Source of the DNA: Desulfuromonadaceae bacterium GWC2_58_13
GTDB lineage: Bacteria > Desulfobacterota > Desulfuromonadia > Desulfuromonadales > Trichloromonadaceae
Length of the DNA stretch: 8,796 bases
NCBI GenBank assembly: GCA_001825565.1
Contig: MHXM01000118.1
Span: forward strand, 1-8,796
Reading direction: 5' to 3'
The translations under genes were made by a program, and so were the position numbers. Shown piece by piece: positions 5,868 to 8,796 of this stretch; position 1 is the stretch's first letter, and each line of letters opens with the position of its first letter. Below the pieces are notes generated by a model, which saw nothing but the letters and a program-made list of their open reading frames with translations, had not been told where the DNA came from and did not search any database.

Positions 5868-5942
5868 TCAAACGGAATTGTTTTTAACTTTGGCCTGGGA
5901 GTCGTTGAGGTTCCGTTCCGAATGCTGGCAGGAGGTTTTCCG

Positions 5943-7067
5943 ATGAATCAGCAGACTGATGAGAAAGACGATTGTTCCGTTCCCGAGGAAGTTCTGCAAC
6001 GATGGGAGGGACGCGGCATCAGCCGTCGCGACTTTCTCGCTTTCTGCAGCACCATGGCGGCTACCCTGGCGCTGCCGGTCTCCTTCGTGCCGAAGATCGC
6101 AGCGGCACTGGAAGCCGACAACCGACCGGCGGTGATCTGGCTGGAATTCCAGAGTTGCAGCGGCGATTCGGAAGCCTTTCTGCGGGCCAATGCGCCGACC
6201 GCGGCGGAGATTATTCTCGACACCATTTCCCTCGAATACGCCGAGGTGGTGATGGCCGCCGCCGGTCACCAGGCCGAAGCGGCGAAAGCGGCGGCGGTGG
6301 AGAAGTACAAGGGCAATTACATCGCCATCGTCGAAGGCTCCATCCCCCTCGGCGAGGGCGGTGTCTATTGCACTGTCGGCGGCGAGAGCGCGGTTGATAC
6401 CCTGAAAAAAGTGGTCGGCAACGCCAGGGCCACCATCGCCGTCGGCAGCTGCGCCGCCTTCGGCAACCTTCCCGCCGCCGCCCCCAATCCCACCGGAGCG
6501 GTCGGGGTCCGGGACGTCCTTCCCGGCGCGACCCTGGTCAACCTGCCGGGCTGCCCCCTGAACGCCGAGAACCTCACCGCCACCCTGGTCCACATCCTGA
6601 CCTTCGGCAAGCTGCCGGCGGTCGATCGCCTCGGTCGGCCGTTGTTCGCCTACGGCAAGCGCATTCATGACAACTGCGAACGGCGGGCCCACTTCGACGC
6701 CGGCCAGTATGCGGAAAAATTCGGCGATCCGGGACACCGCCAGGGCTGGTGTCTGTACAAGCTGGGTTGCAAGGGGCCGGAAACCTTCCACAATTGCCCG
6801 ACGGTGCGGTACAACGAGGGGACCAGCTGGCCGGTTATGGCCGGCCACGGCTGCATCGGCTGCAGCGAGCCGGAATTCTGGGACTCCATGACTCCCTTCT
6901 ACTGGCGGCTGCCGCAGGTGCCCGGTTTCGGCATCGAGTTGACGGCCGACCAGATCGGGGTCGGTTTCGCCGCCGGCACCGCCCTGGCTTTCGGGGTTCA
7001 CGGGGTATTCAGCGCCTTTCGCAAGGGGGATGCCATGGAATCGGACAAGGTGAAAAAGGAGGAATAG
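5943..7067 (+). CDS. [NiFe]-hydrogenase small subunit, Tat-exported and membrane-anchored
   Basis: This 374-residue subunit carries the iron-sulfur relay that takes electrons from the NiFe site. A twin-arginine signal is clear: SRRDFLAF (27-34) then a hydrophobic run and cleavage near the Ala-rich end (about 53-57). Cluster ligands can be read off. Distal [4Fe-4S]: His242, Cys245, Cys270, Cys276. Medial [3Fe-4S]: Cys285, Cys304, Cys307. Proximal: Cys72, Cys170, Cys204, but the fourth position, normally Cys in CxxC, is Asp75 (CSGDSE). The extra cysteines of O2-tolerant group 1d enzymes are absent. A C-terminal membrane helix lies about 338-359, followed by a charged tail. The ATG at 5943 is chosen for AGGAGG seven bases upstream; an earlier ATG at 5922 has none. 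The large-subunit gene follows with no gap. Group 1 is firm, the subgroup open (1f or 1h-like). Confidence 0.95.
   Translation: MNQQTDEKDDCSVPEEVLQRWEGRGISRRDFLAFCSTMAATLALPVSFVPKIAAALEADNRPAVIWLEFQSCSGDSEAFLRANAPTAAEIILDTISLEYAEVVMAAAGHQAEAAKAAAVEKYKGNYIAIVEGSIPLGEGGVYCTVGGESAVDTLKKVVGNARATIAVGSCAAFGNLPAAAPNPTGAVGVRDVLPGATLVNLPGCPLNAENLTATLVHILTFGKLPAVDRLGRPLFAYGKRIHDNCERRAHFDAGQYAEKFGDPGHRQGWCLYKLGCKGPETFHNCPTVRYNEGTSWPVMAGHGCIGCSEPEFWDSMTPFYWRLPQVPGFGIELTADQIGVGFAAGTALAFGVHGVFSAFRKGDAMESDKVKKEE
7056..7062 (+). promoter_or_regulatory. Ribosome binding site inside the small-subunit gene
   Basis: AAGGAGG lies in the last codons of the small subunit, five bases before the large-subunit ATG. 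The stop TAG and the ATG are directly adjacent, so translation of the two subunits is probably coupled, which helps keep a 1:1 ratio. Confidence 0.8.
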
Positions 7068-8780
7068 ATGGCTACCAAAATCGTTGTCGACCCGGTGACC
7101 CGCATCGAAGGTCACCTGCGCATCGAAGCCCAGATCGAGGGGGGCAGGATCGTCAATGCCTGGAGTTCCTCCACCGCCTTTCGCGGCATCGAAACCATCC
7201 TCAAGGGGCGCGACCCGCGGGACGCTCACCATTTTACCCAGCGCTTCTGCGGCGTCTGCACCACGGTTCATTCGATGGCCAGCATCCGTTGCGTCGAGGA
7301 TGCGCTGAAAATTCGCATTCCCGACAATGCCCGATTGATCCGCAACCTGATCATGGCGATTCAGAACGTGCAGGACCACGTCATCCACTTCTACCACCTG
7401 CATGCTCTCGACTGGGTCGACATCGTCAGTGCGTTGCAGGCCGACCCGGCGGCCACCGCCAAACTGGCCCAATCGATTTCCGACTGGCCCAATTCGGGGG
7501 TCACCCATTTCAGAACGGTGCAGGAACGCATCAGGGCCTTTGCCGGCACCGGCCGGCTGGGACCGTTCCAAAATGCTTACTGGGGGCACAGCGCCTATCG
7601 GCTGCCGCCCGAGGCCAATCTGATGGCGGTGGCCCATTACCTCGAAGCCCTCGAATGGCAGAAGGACATCATCAAGATCCACGCCATCCTCGGCTCGAAG
7701 AATCCCCATCCGCAGACCTTTCTGGTCGGCGGCATGGCGATCCCGGTCGATCCCGACAGCCAGAACGCCATCAACGCCGACAAGATCGCCCACATCGGCA
7801 AGCTGCTGAAACAGGCCCGGACGTTCGTCGAGCAGGTTTACATCCCCGACCTGCTGGCGGTGGCTTCCTTTTACAAAGAATGGGCGGGCATCGGCGGCGG
7901 AGTGGGCAATTTCCTCGCCTGCGGCGATTTTCCCATGGACAACGAGGGGGGCGGCGACAACCTGTATTTCCCCGGCGGGGTGATCCTGGGCAAGGACCTG
8001 GCCAACGTCATGCCGATGGAAGAGGATCGGATCACCGAGTACGTCACCAATTCCTGGTACACCTACGCCAAGGGCGACGACCAGGGATTGCACCCCTTCG
8101 ACGGCGAGACCAGCCAGAAGTACACCGGGCCCAAGCCGCCCTACCAGTGGCTCGACACCGAGGGGAAGTATTCCTGGGTCAAATCGCCGCGCTACCAGGA
8201 CCAGCCGATGGAGGTCGGGCCGCTGGCCCGCATGCTGGTCGCCTATGGCCGGGGGCATCAGGAGGTTCGGGATACCGTCAGCTTCGTGCTTGGCAAGCTC
8301 GGGGTCGGTCCGGAGGCGCTCTTCTCCACCCTCGGCCGCACCGCCGCCCGGGGCATCGAAACCCTGCTGCTGGCGCGGAAAAGCGAGCTGTGGCTGAACC
8401 AGCTGGCCGACAACATGGGGCGCGGCATTCTTGAGGTGCACAACGGCGAAAAGTGGGAGCCGGCCACCTGGCCGGTCGAGGCCCGCGGGTTCGGCTTCCA
8501 CGAAGCCCCCCGCGGGGCGCTGGGGCACTGGGTGCGCATCGAGAAGGGCCTGATCGTCAACTTCCAGGCGGTGGTGCCGTCGACCTGGAATGCCGGCCCC
8601 CGCGACGCCATGGGGCAGATGGGTCCCTACGAGGCGGCCCTGATCGGCACCCCCATCGCCGACCCGGAAAAGCCGCTGGAAATTCTGCGCACGGTCCATT
8701 CCTTCGATCCCTGCCTGGCCTGCGCGGTCCATGTGCTCGACGGCCGGGGGACCGAGATCATCCGGGTCAGGGCACTCTAA
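7068..8780 (+). CDS. [NiFe]-hydrogenase large (catalytic) subunit
   Basis: The 570-residue subunit holds the NiFe(CN)2CO centre that splits H2. Both cysteine pairs binding nickel are present: Cys61/Cys64 in the L1 motif RFCGVCTTVHS, and Cys549/Cys552 in the L2 motif DPCLACAVH. The N-terminal VDPVTRIEGHLRIE carries the conserved Glu14 linked to proton transfer, and FRGIETILKGRDPRDA (38-53) is the usual group 1 segment. SPRYQDQPMEVGPLAR contains the active-site arginine region. After His555 a 15-residue tail (VLDGRGTEIIRVRAL) remains, the part normally removed by a dedicated endopeptidase once nickel is inserted, so the gene encodes the immature form. There is no signal peptide; the folded dimer would leave the cell using the small subunit's Tat signal. 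No maturation (hyp) or protease genes lie inside this window. Confidence 0.97.
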   Translation: MATKIVVDPVTRIEGHLRIEAQIEGGRIVNAWSSSTAFRGIETILKGRDPRDAHHFTQRFCGVCTTVHSMASIRCVEDALKIRIPDNARLIRNLIMAIQNVQDHVIHFYHLHALDWVDIVSALQADPAATAKLAQSISDWPNSGVTHFRTVQERIRAFAGTGRLGPFQNAYWGHSAYRLPPEANLMAVAHYLEALEWQKDIIKIHAILGSKNPHPQTFLVGGMAIPVDPDSQNAINADKIAHIGKLLKQARTFVEQVYIPDLLAVASFYKEWAGIGGGVGNFLACGDFPMDNEGGGDNLYFPGGVILGKDLANVMPMEEDRITEYVTNSWYTYAKGDDQGLHPFDGETSQKYTGPKPPYQWLDTEGKYSWVKSPRYQDQPMEVGPLARMLVAYGRGHQEVRDTVSFVLGKLGVGPEALFSTLGRTAARGIETLLLARKSELWLNQLADNMGRGILEVHNGEKWEPATWPVEARGFGFHEAPRGALGHWVRIEKGLIVNFQAVVPSTWNAGPRDAMGQMGPYEAALIGTPIADPEKPLEILRTVHSFDPCLACAVHVLDGRGTEIIRVRAL

Positions 8781-8792
8781 GAGGAGGTTGAC

Positions 8793-8796
8793 ATGC
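8793..8796 (+). CDS. Start of the next gene in the hydrogenase operon (cut by the window edge)
   Basis: GAGGAGG (8781-8787) sits five bases before an ATG at 8793, 12 bp after the large subunit stop. Only the start codon and one more base are present. In comparable operons this place is often taken by a membrane cytochrome b or a maturation protease, but nothing in the sequence shows which. Confidence 0.55.

Noticed and set aside
5885..5942. Sigma-54 (-24/-12) promoter before the hydrogenase
   Set aside because: A TGGCC is present, but the expected GC of the -12 element is missing at the right spacing (GT instead, within TCGTTGA), so the match is too poor.
6749..8434. A 561-codon plus-strand frame overlapping both hydrogenase genes
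   Set aside because: Arg/Gly/Pro/His-rich out-of-frame translation with no domain; it is a shadow of the large-subunit gene.
5868..8732. A 954-codon open frame on the minus strand across the hydrogenase genes
   Set aside because: It is an antisense shadow in GC-rich DNA: composition is dominated by Gly, Asp, Val, Arg and His in low-complexity fashion, no domain is recognisable, and the plus strand encodes two complete, motif-perfect hydrogenase subunits.

Overview
The window looks like a piece of a bacterial chromosome with two unlike parts. Positions 1 to about 1460 are visibly AT-richer and accessory: the end of an unknown gene, an unknown lysine-rich ORF, and a broken BrnT/BrnA toxin-antitoxin locus. 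From about 1462 to the end the DNA is GC-rich, densely coding and made of recognisable housekeeping or respiratory genes. A membrane-bound uptake [NiFe]-hydrogenase, a BCAM0308-family zinc protein, an archease/RtcB pair and a complex-I-NDUFA9-like SDR together suggest an anaerobic or microaerobic member of the old Deltaproteobacteria (Geobacter/Desulfuromonas-like). This is an inference from gene content, not a proven assignment.

Layout. (i) 2-112 (+), C-terminal tail of an unknown gene; 150-614 (+), unknown protein. (ii) 774-1001 (-), BrnA-type antitoxin, overlapped by 991-1162 (-), a brnT toxin gene with an internal frameshifting deletion. Its promoter and a perfect operator-like palindrome (1161-1181) survive. 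(iii) A long minus-strand block read from right to left: cyclase-family metal hydrolase (5093-5719), BCAM0308-family zinc protein (4489-5007), archease (4025-4441), RtcB RNA ligase (2411-3853), NAD(P)-binding SDR (1462-2358). Between archease and rtcB lies a non-coding element bounded by perfect 11-bp inverted repeats (3900-4015). (iv) Divergent from the cyclase, a plus-strand hydrogenase operon: small subunit with Tat signal (5943-7067), large subunit (7068-8780), and the first bases of a third gene (8793 on).

How the parts work together. RtcB joins RNA 2',3'-cyclic phosphate ends to 5'-OH ends, and archease speeds its guanylylation, so the two form an RNA repair/splicing module. The zinc protein just upstream may be linked to it. 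The hydrogenase subunits form a heterodimer that is exported folded by the Tat system, held in the membrane by the small subunit's C-terminal helix, and oxidises H2 at the periplasmic side. The next gene probably encodes a partner such as a cytochrome b, but only its start is in view.

Most notable points: the small subunit has Asp in place of the second Cys of the proximal-cluster motif (CSGD instead of CxxC); the brnT gene seems to have been lost by a short deletion whose ends fit a microhomology, leaving an orphan antitoxin with its operator; and the inverted-repeat element sits between archease and rtcB. I did not find a clearly new multi-gene system in this window.
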